Assembly: GCA_937943045.1 (NCBI GenBank) | Contig: CALEBN010000011.1 | Location: 1-48,608 of the forward strand | Source: an uncultured Collinsella sp. | GTDB lineage: Bacteria; Actinomycetota; Coriobacteriia; Coriobacteriales; Coriobacteriaceae | Length of the DNA: 48,608 nt | Direction: 5' to 3' | Part shown: piece after piece, positions 48,551 through 48,608 of the stretch | Numbering within the stretch: the stretch's first letter is position 1 | Layout of the letters: every line of letters starts with the position of its first letter | Notes under the pieces: generated by a model | Told to the model about the DNA's origin: nothing | Databases searched by the model: none | What the model saw: only the letters and a program-made list of their open reading frames with translations | Program-made: the position numbers and the translations under genes

Positions 48551-48608
48551 GCATTACGGGCTTTAGCCTGTGCGGGGCGCGCAGCGCGCCGCATCAGAAA
48601 CCACCCGC

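Overview
The window is about 48.6 kb of GC-rich bacterial chromosome. It looks like a Coriobacteriia actinobacterium, most likely Collinsella or a close relative. The basis is gene content and order (a dcw cluster without ftsA, followed by sepF, yggT and divIVA), high GC with NNC/NNG codon preference, and TTG/GTG starts with strong Shine-Dalgarno (SD) sites. The species call is inference; no rRNA or tRNA gene is visible.

Region 1 (1-15660) is the division and cell-wall cluster: mraZ, rsmH, ftsL-like, ftsI, murF, mraY, murD, ftsW, murG, murC, murB, ftsQ, ftsZ. It opens with a sigma70-type promoter overlapped by 10-bp-spaced TGGGG boxes, the known MraZ operator design, and closes with a hairpin terminator. 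murE and ftsA are absent from their usual places. Region 2 (15660-23800) is the usual post-ftsZ set (pgeF, yggS, sepF, yggT, divIVA), split by a complete high-affinity phosphate operon, pstSCAB-phoU. A 9-bp direct repeat with 11-bp period (PHO-box-like) lies before pgeF, so pgeF probably leads a phosphate-controlled transcript. yggT seems to start at ATC.

Region 3 (23800-30140) holds a nitroreductase, a Pit phosphate transporter with its DUF47 partner, a small unknown protein, a Bax-inhibitor-1 family membrane protein, a PARG-like macrodomain protein that lacks the second Glu of its signature, and an SGNH hydrolase. It ends in an unusual array of six alternating 15-bp boxes at 40-bp steps. 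Region 4 (30140-38700) has thiD and thiC (the latter under a TPP riboswitch), a membrane-anchored unknown protein, yaaA, an M18 aminopeptidase and polA. Region 5 (38700-48608) has a Cof-type HAD phosphatase, argG, argH, ndk, rpiB, an L-cysteine desulfidase, a second HAD hydrolase and rpsA.

The most interesting signals are mostly outside the large genes: (1) an unlisted 24-codon ORF before argG with six Arg codons, ending in three consecutive CGA codons and followed by competing hairpins, which looks like an arginine attenuator; (2) the alternating box array at 29862-30077; (3) three long near-perfect inverted repeats, one of which duplicates the 3' end of a HAD gene; (4) the ATC start of yggT, in frame with sepF; (5) the Pho-linked pgeF; (6) the PARG-like protein with an altered active site. 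Start sites were re-chosen from SD placement and family alignment wherever the longest open frame was not the most likely gene.
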